DNA of 64,000 bases from Mastigias papua (Eukaryota > Cnidaria > Scyphozoa > Rhizostomeae > Mastigiidae), in the NCBI GenBank assembly GCA_964019165.1, contig OZ025281.1:13007558-13071557 (forward strand), read 5' to 3'. The position numbers were made by a program, and so were the translations under genes. The notes beneath the pieces were generated by a model. It was not told where the DNA came from. It was given only the letters and a program-made list of their open reading frames with translations, and did not search any database. Below, one piece after another: positions 27,493-38,684 of the stretch. Each line of letters begins with the position of its first letter. The stretch's first letter is position 1.

Positions 27493-27880
27493 GTGAATGA
27501 ATGAATGAATGAATGAATGAATGAATGAATGAATGAATGAATGAATGAATGAATGAATGAGTGAGTGAGTGAGTGAGTGAGTGAGTGAGTGAGTGAGTGA
27601 GTGAGTGAGTGAGTGGATGGATGGATGGATGGATGGATGGATGGATGGATGGATGGATGGACGGATGGATGGACGGATGGGTGAATGAATGAATGAAAGC
27701 ATGAATGAGTGAATGAATGACTGAGTGAGCAATGGGTGAATGAATGGATGGATGAATGAATGGAAGAATGAATGAATAAATGAATGAATGGAAGAATGAA
27801 TGAATGGATGGGTGAATGAATGAATGAATGAATGAATGAATGAATGAATGAATGAATGAATGAATGAATGAATGAACGAA
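27493..27880. repeat. Compound GAAT/GAGT/GGAT tetranucleotide array
   Basis: Consecutive blocks of GAAT, GAGT, GGAT and again GAAT, nearly 390 bp, in the intron between exons 20 and 21. The long open frame in reverse is low complexity and not a gene. Confidence 0.95.
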
Positions 27881-28263
27881 CGTATTAATGACTTCAATGG
27901 AGCAACATAGTTAACAATTAAGACGTGAAATGAGTTTGTGTCAGGCAATGAATAAATGGATAGCGATTGGCTGATTGATGCCTTTGTTATTATTGTTTTC
28001 CCTCGTCTAATGTAAGGCTGTAAATAAGACTAGTGATATTTCTTATGAACAGCTTTCATCTTTCTCCAATGGTTTTACAGGGCTGTTTGTAAACCAGTTG
28101 GATATTAAGCTGAAACCAGTACCCTGCTGTCATAAAAAATAAACGAAATGAAAAGAGAAAACGAAAAAATAAACCAATCAATCAATAAAAGAACGAATAA
28201 CACAATGAATGAATGCTTGACTAAATGATATAGTGAATAAAAGGACAAACGAAAATCAGATAC

Positions 28264-28926
28264 CTTCAACCGAAGGAGCCTATCCTTGAAGGAGGTGACA
28301 TCCGTTAAAACACTTTCATCTATCAATGACACTTCACTTTCTGTTCGCCGAAGCCAATCCATCAATTCGACTTTTTTCCTTTGAAACTCTTCGGCTAACG
28401 GTTTCACTTCATTAATAAGAGCCTTCCATTGCAATAAAACATTTTGCAAAGCCCGAAGACGAGGCTGCAAAGCATCTGATAACTTTCTAAGGGAGGTCCT
28501 TACAGATGAACCCTCGTCGACCTTTTCAGGTGATCTCAGCTTAAACTTCACATCTTCAAGACTTAATGCCAACGTGTCTGCTTGCTTCAGAAAAGCCTCG
28601 TTTTCAGTTTCCTGCTGCATGACAGTATCGAGATTAGCTGAAATTAATCGGCCTGAGGTATTTGCTTCAAGATTCGAAAGCCTCTCTTTTATTAGTTGCA
28701 ATGATGACTCTGCCTCGAGGCCATAGATAATGGCCGCCTGAAGCTTCTGCCGTCTGTCTGATAATTTCTTCTCGAGTGAGTCAAGAGGTGTTGATCCAGC
28801 GCACAGTAAGTTACGAATATTTGAGCTCATTACCCTGTCGTCAGGGGAGTGGGCTACGATCCACCGTCCATCTTCAGTTGCCGCAGAAATACTGGCTTGC
28901 TGGGTAGCTAGCTCGTCGAGTACAGT
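28264..28926 (-). CDS. Exon 20: double-repeat exon with an RWI lead
   Basis: 663 nt, 221 codons, phase 0/0. The frame runs 32 codons upstream of the first Met to the acceptor TGTTTTAG: TVLDELATQQASISAATEDG, then RWIVAHSPDDRV, which parallels exon 5. Further on, LVLQ-type helices include ALQNVLLQWKALINEVKPLA and FQRKKVELMDWLRRTESEVS, a canonical WL helix. It ends DRLLRLK|GTATCT. It is the second of two exons that carry two repeats. Confidence 0.9.
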
Positions 28927-29339
28927 CTAAAACAGACCAAGATAGATCATTGCAATGTTCGGGTCAAATCTTAACCAGTTAAAAATTTCGATCAGGTTCT
29001 CTACATCCAATGGGCTGACCGGTCAGATTGCAGAATTATTAGTCGAGTTATTAGGGGCATTTGCTAGCAAAGTTTTACAATTTGATTGGTCAGACCATTT
29101 GGCAGAAATTTAACGTGATCAAAATTAACCAATCAAGATACATGGAGATGGTTATCACATTGGTAAACCCAAGCATTAAATGAAGTGAAAGACAAGAGAC
29201 AGTAAATTTCAAAATTGTATAAACACAAGCTGAATAAACTACAACAAAAAGTCTAGAATACGAATCAAAACAAAAGAAATAAATCTCAGCTGAAATACGA
29301 AGATAGACACTGGTACACAAGGGGCCGTCTTCAGTCTAC

Positions 29340-29672
29340 CTCAATTTCTTCAATTTGTTGCTTTGATTCTTGCAAATTTGGTCTGCTTGCAACCATTTCA
29401 CTTAGTTTCTCTGACGCTTTCACGCACCAGCCATTTGCATCATCAACCGCCTTTATTACCCTTTCCAACACAGACTTCTTTTCACGCAAATCGCTCAATT
29501 TTACTGCAAATCCTTCTCTCGACGATTTGAAGCGCTCTTCAGCCTTCCTGACTCTGGCTTTTGTCGGTTCTGTATCTCCATTGCTTCGCTCAATAGCCAA
29601 TAAAAGTTTGCCTACAGATTCATCCATCTTGGCCTTTTCTGGTGCCAGATCCTCAATGCACTGGATTAGACT
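29340..29672 (-). CDS. Exon 19: spectrin-type repeat
   Basis: 333 nt, 111 codons, phase 0/0. Starts SLIQCIEDLAPEKAKMDESV after CTTTTAG. KAEERFKSSREGFAVKLSDL has Phe for the helix-A Trp, and VDDANGWCVKASEKLSEMVA keeps a Trp in helix C. It ends QQIEEIE|GTAGAC. Confidence 0.88.
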
Positions 29673-29789
29673 CTAAAAGGCAAACATTCGTAACTTTGAT
29701 ACTGTGTAACAAATCTATGAATATTCTGTGCTGGAACAGAGCGAAGTTATAAATAGTCTGTCACTTGGTACTACTGCAGGGTATATACA

Positions 29790-30175
29790 CATCCTGCCTA
29801 ATAATTTTTCCTGACTTTTCCTGACCTTTTTTCTTGAAAATGAAGGTGTTTTTCCTGACTATATATCAGAAATGCATAATATTTTCCTGACAAACTGGTG
29901 TCACAAATGATGCGAGGGACTGACCCATCTTTCAAAACTAAGTGATTGAGCACATTTTTCCAATTTGGGGAAGAATAGCAGGCTCTCTGCTCAAGTGGAA
30001 CAAAAAATATCACAAACTATATAATATACAGAGTTGTCTATTGGGTACGAAAGAATTCACCTACATGGATGATAAAAATTCCTGACTTTCTTCAAGTTCT
30101 AACAAAATTTCCTCACTTTTCCTGACTTTCCTTAAAAACACAGTTTTTCCTGATTTTTCCTGACCGTACGAACCT
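29790..30175. repeat. TTTTCCTGACTTTTCCTGAC repeat-rich segment
   Basis: TTCCTGACTTT and close variants recur at both ends of this stretch and again weakly at 35407-35460. It may be a degraded dispersed element; no clear termini. Confidence 0.4.
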
Positions 30176-30182
30176 TTACTGA

Positions 30183-30253
30183 ACTTCACTATGGGTCGAA
30201 AAAGCGGAGTGTGCTCAAAGAGTGTTCCCGCTTTCTCAAGCTATAGTGAGAAG
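30183..30253. mobile_element. Short inverted-repeat element (CTTCACTAT...AAAAGCGG family)
   Basis: Left ACTTCACTATGGGTCGAAAA and right TCAAGCTATAGTGAG form an imperfect hairpin of about 70 bp. It is related to 34004-34181. Confidence 0.6.
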
Positions 30254-30581
30254 CTAAATAAATTATCCAATTTCAACTTTAAAATAGCTAATTATTTGCG
30301 TCCAAACTATTTGCAAGCACTATGCATACATCTCTGTCTATAATATAGCGGGAAAGGGTGGAAAAAATAAACACGTTGGGTAATAAAATTACTTTTCACA
30401 CTATATTGTCAAGAAAAGTATACATTTGTGATTTCAAATTAAGAATCCCATATGACCTTATAAGAGAAAGGTCCGAAAAAATCGTCTAATGTGCAGAAAA
30501 CTATGGGAAACTAACAAGTAACTGAGCAAAATATAAGAAATAAATATACAAAGGAGCAAAACTTAAAACTTTCCAGCATAC

Positions 30582-30920
30582 TTCTACTTTGTTGATTTCT
30601 TCATTTATCTTCTTAGGATCTGTTCCAACAGCTACCTTTGTCTTGAAAGATCCCTCAATCCGATCAAGTTCATTTTCAACCAAGCCTATATGTTCCTCGA
30701 AACTAAAAAACAAATCCTTTATGTCTATCATAGTCGTTGTACGCTCTTCACACATGGCCTTAAGCTGGAGCCACCTCTTGTCCGCAAAAGAATACTTTTC
30801 ATCGACAGTCTCGACGCCAGAAGTTACATCCTCCTCAGATGCGACGGTTAACAAATGCCCTAGAGTTTCCTTCAAAGAATTAAGATCTGTTTCTTTTGAT
30901 GTGACGTCATCATTGAATCT
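30582..30920 (-). CDS. Exon 18: spectrin-type repeat
   Basis: 339 nt, 113 codons, phase 0/0. Its true start is 15 codons before the first Leu/Met start in the frame: TTTCACAG then RFNDDVTSKETDLNSLKETL. SFADKRWLQLKAMCEERTTT is helix A; DLFFSFEEHIGLVENELDRI is helix C without Trp. It ends NKVE|GTATGC. Confidence 0.88.
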
Positions 30921-31918
30921 CTGTGAAAGAGCAAGAACGTAGGATATAAGTGGTCTAAATTCAGTTGATAGCTACAAAACCATTAGACAAAAACAGCAGT
31001 CGCATCCTTAACTTAAAGGAAATGTACAATGCAATGCACGATATATTTCCTTCAATACCGCAACTCCTCGAATTGCCCCCTCCCTTGAATAAGCCCCCAG
31101 CTAGAACTTCAATTTGCTAATAAACTTCCCCCTCGAATAAGCCCCCGCCCCAGATGATGATGAAGACTTTGATAAAGACTAATGCCTAAAATTTATCCTG
31201 TTCTTTTAGTATTATGGAGAATAGGAGCTTTGACTAGGAGCTTCTTGTGAAATGTATCAAATAACTTCATAAGCCCCCCTTGAATTAGCCCTCCCTCGAA
31301 TAAGCCCACGCCCAAAAAGCATCAAAAATAAATAAGCCGTCAGGTGCTAATTCGAGGTTTGACGGTACCACATGCTCTACATTCAACAGAACCCCCCTAC
31401 CATAAGAATTCGAAACTGCGCTAAAGGAGGAAAGATCGGTGGCGTTAAAGGGACACGCTTAGGCCCAGAGGCCTAAGCCAAGATAAGCACAAAGAACATG
31501 GCTGCTTTCAATGAGAGAATGCAATCTAACTAGCCAATCACATGACTTCATTCGATAATACAATAAAACTGTACGATCAATTTGCAATCAAATACGAGGC
31601 GTAGCACAATATTTACTGTACACGACTTCAACCCAGCACGTTACACATACATTCGTATAACCTATAAAGTAACTGAATATAAAGACAATCATTTACGCAT
31701 TGACATCAGTAATGGAATCTGTGAATAAATGAATCAATTAATCAGTAGCCTGAAAAATCTGACTAGGCCCTAATGTCTAAAATCAACCAATCGGTGCCAC
31801 TCAAGCAAAGCACTATTACTAATCAACAAATAAATTGCTCAATCGATCAATCAATCATTCATTTAATCAACCAATCACTCAACCAATCAGTCACCGCTAT
31901 AAGGCCTAATGCTCATAC
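30921..31918. other. Intron between exons 17 and 18
   Basis: About 1 kb, mostly occupied by the repeat element at 31056-31367 and ATCA-rich sequence near 31838-31892. No gene seen. Confidence 0.75.
31056..31367. mobile_element. MITE-like element, 312 bp (CTCGAATAAGCCC family)
   Basis: Starts TACCGCAACTCCTCGAATTG and ends with the reverse complement of TACCGTCAAACCTCGAATTA, an imperfect terminal inverted repeat of about 25 bp. The interior repeats CTCGAATAAGCCC several times. A partial relative is at 22620-22869. Confidence 0.7.
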
Positions 31919-32242
31919 CTTAACTTCCATTGTTTCTTTCTCAGCTTCCTTCAAAGTAGAAGGCACCTTAACTAATGCATCCAATTTCGCCTCTGATTCA
32001 AGTAGAAATTCGACGAATGCTACCTCTTTATCATAGAAGCCAACTGACGGCTTCTCAATGGCAGCTGCTTGTTGACACTTTACTTCATAGTTCTGTATCA
32101 TGTTATTCCAAAAGGCCTCAGTTTCCGAGATCTGCATTTTCAGTGGGACGATGTCCTCTTGGCTTTCTGCCAGTACTTTCTCACAGATAGACTTGAACTT
32201 CTCGTGCACTGGTCGCAAAGTGGATATGCTGGAACCAAAATT
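31919..32242 (-). CDS. Exon 17: spectrin-type repeat
   Basis: 324 nt, 108 codons, phase 0/0. Opens NFGSSISTLRPVHEKFKSIC after TTTCCAG. AFWNNMIQNYEVKCQQAAAI is a helix with Trp, and FVEFLLESEAKLDALVKVPS the FL variant of the WL helix. It ends TMEVK|GTATGA. Confidence 0.88.
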
Positions 32243-33118
32243 CTGGAAACAAGAGTGACATCTTTAAAAACTGCAAGTCTACAAGAATTCAAACTTACAA
32301 AGACAGTATCATGCATTTTCACAAGTACAGGCAATCTAATAAAACAAAATTGACGTAATATGCGGACCTGAAAGAGCAACATTGTAAGTATGAGCAACTA
32401 CGAATTCATCCTGGTCCACAAATTAATTAATCACAATTTGATGATGCTGCTATTTCCAGTCAGCATTTCAAACCGTAGTAAGATCTAAGGCTGTGAAATC
32501 TACCAGGAATTATCAGCACATTCCTTGTGGTGAGTACACAGACCCCAGGGAACACAGCTTCAGCATTCAGGGCCTTAGCTCACGATTTCACTTTACAATT
32601 TTGATATATGCCAACCCCCTTCACATTTACAGGGGGGCATGTTGTAAAGAAAAGAGAAATAAGACAACAAAGTTTACAATAGCTAATCTAATCCTAAGTA
32701 GCTTGAGCAGTTATATCGGAAAAAGCAATAAAACCCCCAGTCTAAGAAGTAGAAACTCATAGGAATATATCAGATCTACGCTAAAATCCAGAGGGTATAT
32801 GGAAAATTCAAAGCTGCACATTATTCTCATGTGTACTGTGTTGAAGGAATAAATCTTCGCTCAATGCATAGACAAACTGCAACTGATGCGCAGGAGCATA
32901 CATCGTTTATGTAGCACTATTTTAACGGGACTCTGACCAAAGAGATATTATGCAATATACGCAAATCTTCCTTTGAAACTGCATAAACAGCTTCAAAAAC
33001 AGCACAAACAGCTTAAAGAAATGCGCACTTTGTATAGAACTGCAGGTAAAACAAACATTGCCGGGATTTCTTTCTACAGAACAAGTCGACATAGGCTAGT
33101 AGAAAGAGCCAATAGCTT

Positions 33119-33172
33119 ACCTTAATATCATGTAATATCATTTACATATATTTACCTTAATATCATGTATCT
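33119..33172. repeat. Local duplication of a splice-donor stretch
   Basis: The string TTAATATCATGTA occurs at 33122 and again at 33157, each preceded on the plus strand by TTAC C. On the minus strand this copies the end of exon 16 and its donor, giving AAG|GTAAAT and, 35 bases on, AAG|GTAAGC. Confidence 0.8.
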
Positions 33173-33488
33173 TTTTCTTCAAATCGTCCCAGTCGACACT
33201 AAGATCTCCAAGCCTGTCTAAACTGCCAGAGCGAGCCTCAATTTCACTCCTAAAATTCTCTGCCACAACATCAAATTCTTGAACATTCATCAAAGCCTCT
33301 TTCAGGCGAGTTTTCCTTTCGGATAACATCAACCTGAGGTTCTGCATTGGATTTTTCACAGCCAAAATCTTCCCTCTTATATTTGCAACAAATTCTAGTT
33401 GGCCACTGTTGTGTTTGATCAACCAATCAGCTGTCTCCTCTGTGGTATCGAGCTTCTGTTCTTGTTTATCAAAGCTCGCCTCAAGAAC
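33156..33488 (-). CDS. Exon 16: spectrin-type repeat
   Basis: 333 nt, 111 codons, phase 0/0. It begins VLEASFDKQEQKLDTTEETA, then DWLIKHNSGQLEFVANIRGK, and ends with LSVDWDDLKKKIHDIK. The donor used here is AAG|GTAAAT. A duplicated stretch puts a second, stronger-looking AAG|GTAAGC 35 bases further on, at 33121/33120. Confidence 0.88.
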
Positions 33489-33630
33489 CTAACGAAAAGG
33501 AGAATGTGGTAAAATACTATTTAATAAAACCGAAGGAGCTCGAAATCAAATACACTGAGATGGAAAATTGATAATTGAATTGGGACAATATTGTCAGAAA
33601 ATGTGCTCAAACATTCCGCAGTTGGATAAG

Positions 33631-33832
33631 ACATTGTCTAGTGGTAAGAGAGACCGGTACAGCAAAGAGACATTGTCTAGTGGTAAGAGAGGCCGGTACA
33701 GCAAAGAGACATTGTCTAGTGGTAAGACAGACCGATACAGCAAAGAGACATTGTCTAGCGGTAAGAGAGACCGGTACAGCACAGATACAATGTCTAATGG
33801 TAAGACAGACCGGTACAGCAAACGGACATTGC
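33631..33832. repeat. 39-bp minisatellite, 5 units
   Basis: Units begin ACATTGTCTAGTGGTAAGAG and carry AGACCGGTACAGCAAAGAG. 39 is a multiple of three, so all frames stay periodic; a plus-strand frame repeats ETLSSGKRDRYSK. I treat it as intronic and non-coding. Confidence 0.9.
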
Positions 33833-34003
33833 CGTCCATATGAAAACCACGATCATTAGCCCCATGAATCCTTCGCAATAACCAAAACTCATGACAATGA
33901 GTAATGCACAATTGACAACAAAAGAAAACTACCCTAATGAATGCTGAATGGTTCCTCTACTACAAAAGCCCCGATGATTCCAGATATGTTTTCAAAATTA
34001 TTT

Positions 34004-34181
34004 ACTTCACTATAGCACGAAAAAGCGGGAAAATTGTTTTAACATACTGAAAGCTTTTTTCGTCCGACACTCGTCAGAGTATGAAACATCGCATAAAAAA
34101 GCTCCGACTCTGACGAGTGTCAGACGAAAAAGCTTTCAGTATGCTAAAAAAATGTCCCCGCTTTTCCTGCTATAGTGAAGT
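34004..34181. mobile_element. MITE-like foldback element, 178 bp
   Basis: Nearly the whole element is an inverted repeat: ACTTCACTATAGCACGAAAA on the left pairs with TTTTCCTGCTATAGTGAAGT on the right, and an inner pair (CTGAAAGCTTTTTTCGTC and GACGAAAAAGCTTTCAG) continues the stem to about ACTCTGACGAGTGTC. A decayed right end recurs near 34826-34875. Confidence 0.8.
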
Positions 34182-34221
34182 TCTGTAGTACCAACAGACT
34201 TTTCGCATAAAAATTATTTAC

Positions 34222-34467
34222 CTCTAGATCTAAGAGTTGAGCCTCAATCTCTTCCGTCGCTATTCCTGGCGTTGGCAAATTTGTTATCTCTCCGGTTATG
34301 ATATTAACAAACCTCTCCAGATCGTCGATGGAAGCAACAAATTTTACAGTTTGTCTCAGTTTATCTTTCCCAATGCTTTTGGTCTTTATCACTTTTTCCG
34401 TGGCTAGCTTCCACCTCTGTGATGCGTCCCTCCTGGGGACTGCTTCCACAGTAACAAATTTCTCTTC
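34222..34467 (-). CDS. Exon 15: short, irregular spectrin-type segment
   Basis: Only 246 nt (82 codons), phase 0/0, against 108-115 codons for its neighbours. It lacks the opening helix-B segment and starts directly with EEKFVTVEAVPRRDASQRWK, then DDLERFVNIITGEITNLPTP in the helix-C position. It ends AQLLDLE|GTAAAT. About 26 residues are missing compared with a standard exon. Confidence 0.87.
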
Positions 34468-35045
34468 CTGGAAAAAGATATTACCAGAATCTCTTCAAAA
34501 CACTTTCAGATACAGAGTTTTAAACGGGACCGGGATTAAATGTGATGATATAATCATAATAGGCACAATACACGGCAAAAACCACGAGTCTGGCATACCA
34601 ACAACATTGTTAATGATTTAAGTTTGATCGTCTACAAGATTCATGCGATAGTCTACAAGACTCATGTGACAGTCTACAAGATTTCAAAGAATACTAACTG
34701 AATACGCTCATTTCACAGCACACAAATCGCTATTACAATCCAGACATTGATAAATGAATCATGAACTAACACAACATCAAACTATCGCATGCTAAATCTA
34801 GGCATCCCTTAGCCTAAAAAGCTATGCCATACTTCCGCTTTTCAAGGGATAGTTAAGTTCTTTAGTACAAACAGGCCATTTACAATATCAAACATGAAAC
34901 ACAACATGATTCATACAACGGAAGGAACACGATATAAGACACGTGAGCGCGTGCAATGTATGTGAGTTTGAGAATGGTGACCGAGAAGTGTTGCGTATTA
35001 CATATTCATCGATAGGGGCCTACTAAACAGAGCGGAATATCCTAC

Positions 35046-35381
35046 CTCAATCTTGGACGCGTATGAAGGATCTGACAGGAGAATATTCCAGTCTACTGGC
35101 TCAGCCTCTGTTTCAACAACCTGTGCCTCCACAATAGCTTCTTCAACAGATGCTATATCTTCAGTAACTTTACGTTGCTTCTCCCTCTTTGAGGTCTTCA
35201 AAAGGTCACGTGTGGCTGCAGACAAGGCTTCCCATCTCTCTATAATATCCTCATACTCGTCTTTAACAAAAGCAACATCAACTTTCACTTCCTGTGCCTC
35301 GAGCAAAGCCAATTGCTCTTGAAAGCCAGTACTAACAGTTTCTAATAATCCTTCCTTTGAGCTTAAATCTTCAACCAATTT
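35046..35381 (-). CDS. Exon 14: spectrin-type repeat with acidic C-terminal part
   Basis: 336 nt, 112 codons, phase 0/0. It starts KLVEDLSSKEGLLETVSTGF after TTTTAG; YEDIIERWEALSAATRDLLK is helix A. The helix-C region is unusual and acidic (ASVEEAIVEAQVVETEAEPV) and lacks WL. It continues DWNILLSDPSYASKIE into a short exon, so this part of the rod may be irregular. Confidence 0.88.
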
Positions 35382-35941
35382 CTAAAAGGGACAGATAAAA
35401 GTACTAAAGGATCCCTGACTTTTCTTTAAAATATGACGACTTTCTCCAACCATTTCCCCTGACTACTCCATTTAGTAATGACGCAACCCTAGAAGATTCA
35501 GGATAGTTCGATCGCTATGCAATACTGAAGACCGTGCAATGCATATGAATGACATCAGCATCTGGAACGTTAATTAAAATCACCACAAAAAGCACCATAT
35601 GTTGGCAAGATAAGTAGGTTTTCAAAATAAGGCCAAGGAGTTTAAAGGAAAATACACGAGAGAGGGTTTCTTTAGAATCACTGGGCGCTCTTTGGCCATG
35701 AAACAGTTTCGGGGGATCCCTCACAGGGAGATGAAACATTAGAATTCTCTGACTTTCCAATAATCAAAACACAAGAAAATTAAATAATTTTCCAGGTTCT
35801 CAGGGCTTCAAGATCACATGCGAGGCCTGTAGTATTAGATCTTCTAGGGAAAGTGGTTGATTATCACAATCCAAAGGATGAAAAAGAAATAGGCACAAAA
35901 AGACCAATTTCATTGGAGAATGATTACAGCAACACTAATAC

Positions 35942-36586
35942 CTTAATATCAGCTTCGATGTCGCCCCATTCTTCCGCATCAAAGGCAGTCTGCAACTTCT
36001 CCAGTTGTTTCTCACCATCTGAAACTACAGATGAGAACTTCTTCATAGCATAATGATGCCTTTCTTCGAAAGGAAGAACACTTGTGATTTGAAGGTGGTA
36101 ATTTGCAACCATATGCCAAACAGCCTCCCATCTTCTCGTTAACTCGGACACTCGCCCGTCTTGAGTCTCACTGTCAGTCTCATTATCGCTGTCATGGAAG
36201 GATGCAAGAGCTTCCTGGCAATCCCTAAGCTGTTGGACTTGATGGAAGAGAGGCTTGAAATACTCGTGCTGTTGGCGCGCTACAGAATATCTTGCAGAGA
36301 CCGGATCCAGCAAGCTGAACTGAGCCTCGACTTTGTCGAGTCTCTCTTCTAAATCATCAGCCATTTCAGAACACTCCTGTTCGCTGAGGAGCATCTTCTG
36401 GGCCTCATTCTTATGAGAACTAAGCATCAATGAGAGATCTTCTACAGACTTCGCTGCTTCGTCTAGCCTCCTTCTGACTTCGAATACAACCACGGGATCC
36501 TCGTGACTCTTCTCAACCAACCAATCACCGATTTCAACGGCATTTTCTAAGCTCGCTTTACGAGTGACAACCTGCATCAGTGAGGC
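35942..36586 (-). CDS. Exon 13: double-repeat exon
   Basis: 645 nt, 215 codons, phase 0/0, so twice the usual exon length. The first repeat includes AVEIGDWLVEKSHEDPVVVF and SLLDPVSARYSVARQQHEYF (loop plus next helix). The second has VSELTRRWEAVWHMVANYHL, a good helix A. Between them lies an acidic insertion, FHDSDNETDSETQDG. It probably arose by loss of an intron between two one-repeat exons, or kept an older fused state. Confidence 0.92.
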
Positions 36587-38150
36587 CTAAGGCAAAACAA
36601 TCAAACTCAATAACATGATGTACGGATAAATTAGTCTAAAGCACAGGTTGGCAGCCACCTTGACATTTAATTAAGGGGGTACAGATAATCTGAGCGTAGG
36701 GAGCAACAGCCTCGTAGGACTCAACAAGTATTGGATTGCATGATTGTGGTCATATTCTGGCAAACCATGCAGTTGATCTACAAATTTTCGAGTGCTCTAA
36801 TCCAATGGAAGTCCCGAAGTCACTTCTGAAACGTTATGAGGTATTTCTCCCCCCTCCCCCCAGGTCATACCCTGGCCAAGGGCCTACTATAACCCGTTGC
36901 GTACATTAAAAATACCGTTAATGAAAGCAATGATAACAAAGCATATGTAAAAGCCGACATCAGATAATCATTTATTCAATGTTGGCAAAAATTCCACTAA
37001 TTTAAATTAAAAGCGAAATTCTGCAAAAACTCCAAATTCTAAACTCAAATCATAATTAGAAATTCATATTATACTATTGAACTTAATAAAACTTAACTTA
37101 ATACCAGTCTTTAATGTTTCTTAAATGCGACAAAGGCGAGCGAGTTATCTTATTGTCTAAAGTGTTCCAGAGAAGGCTCCCTTAAATGATACACTCTACT
37201 CCAAAATTCAATATCTGTACTTTTCGCAGTTTAGCACGTTGATTATTCTCAAATCATATTTTGCTCATAGAATGACCAGGATGGATTCAAACTTTGAAGA
37301 GTTTATAGACTTCTGTTATTAGAAATTTGAGGTTTTCTAATGTGCATGTTACTACTGCCACTTCCACTAAACAACATTTAAAGAGGGAACTCGTGATCTT
37401 TGCATACTACTCTTAATGCAAGCTTACGTGTACCCCCCACCCTCCCTGGCCCTACCTACGCCATTACATCAAGCGAGATCCCAGTCAAATGCCTCTTGAG
37501 TCAGGGACGTAGGAAGCATCTTAAAAGTGGGGGGACCAAGTCCTAAAAGGGGCACATTACTACGCCCATTTTGGGCTTCGAAGGGGCACTTTTGCACAGG
37601 TTGCTAAAACGTGGGGGGCCATGGCCCCTCTGGCCTTCCGGTCCCTACGTCCCTGTCTTGAGCCATGCATACCCGAGCTTCAAATCCTTAAATCATACGA
37701 ACACAAAAAACAATACTCACGAAAACGACTGAGGATCCAGACCCGCGATGTCTCGCAGGTAAAGCGAGTACTGCATAAAGTAGCCTATTTCAAAACAAAG
37801 CTTCTCGTGTAGAATAACCATACATACAATTGTTGAGGATAACGAGGATTGCCTCTTCTACTAAAACTTACTATAACGCCGGTGAAGTTCTGAGCCAATC
37901 ATTGGCCAAAGAATCTATTGCCATGCGTGAACCGAGCAATAGATTTGCAGTGCCCACAATCAAGCAAAATGAAAATATGGTTCTGCGCATGCCTATAGAT
38001 TCCCTTTGGAAATGACCGTTACAAGTCTTGAACTTAAAGGACTCTTATCCCCAGCAAATACGATAATAGAAACGGGCACGACGCTACAGAGAACAAGTCG
38101 GCCTGATGAGGAAAAGCAGGATTAGGAAATAGACATGTGCAACGCAATAC
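36587..38150. other. Intron of 1.6 kb between exons 12 and 13
   Basis: AT-rich, with the inverted-repeat element at 37502-37655 and no coding signal. Confidence 0.75.
37502..37655. mobile_element. MITE-like element, 154 bp
   Basis: CAGGGACGTAGG at 37502-37513 is inverted as CCTACGTCCCTG at 37644-37655. The interior has GGGGGGACC and GGGGGGCC stretches. The CAGGGACGTAG end type is common in invertebrate genomes (from memory). Confidence 0.75.
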
Positions 38151-38489
38151 CTCGCAGTCTTCAATGACTATCTTTAGCGTCTTCACATCCCTCTTTAACA
38201 CAGCAGTCCGCTTACTTTCAACATCTTTCTTCATAATCACAAGCCATGACCAGAAATCATCAAGGAGAATTGTAAACTCCCTCGCTTGTTCAGTAACCTG
38301 CTTCACATCTTCTAATCTCAGCGCTAAACATTCACAGATCTTTCGGTATTCTGAATTCAAAGAAGACACCCGTCTTTCTACCGGTTTTGTATTGCCTTTG
38401 TACTGCAACAACAATGCTTTCAGGGAGACTCCTACAGAGCTAAATTTCGTAAGGTCCTCCTCGCAGCTTTCTGCTTTCCCAATCAACGT
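38151..38489 (-). CDS. Exon 12: spectrin-type repeat
   Basis: 339 nt, 113 codons, phase 0/0. TLIGKAESCEEDLTKFSSVG follows TTCTTGCAG. TKPVERRVSSLNSEYRKICE gives helix A with Tyr in place of Trp, and FTILLDDFWSWLVIMKKDVE is a helix C with WSWL. It ends VIEDCE|GTATTG. Confidence 0.9.
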
Positions 38490-38612
38490 CTGCAAGAAAA
38501 ATATGTGCGCACACACTGACAGTTTTAACCAAACCACAGAATATAAAAAAGTAAATTATCAACCAAAACCAGTAATCTCTCTAGCATAGCATGGCCGTGT
38601 CAAGAGAAGATT

Positions 38613-38653
38613 TTCATCATCATTATAATCGTCATCATCATCGTCGTCATCAT

Positions 38654-38684
<31 letters not shown>

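Noticed and set aside
27199..27948. 249-codon minus-strand frame rich in HSFIHSFIHS
   Set aside because: Pure translation of a tetranucleotide microsatellite inside an intron.
33568..33843. 91-codon plus-strand frame over the 39-bp minisatellite
   Set aside because: Open only because the unit length is a multiple of three; no start context, splice site or homology.
36643..36900. Possible hAT-like end GCACAGGTTGGCAGCC
   Set aside because: Only one end was visible; I could not find an inverted partner at a sensible distance.
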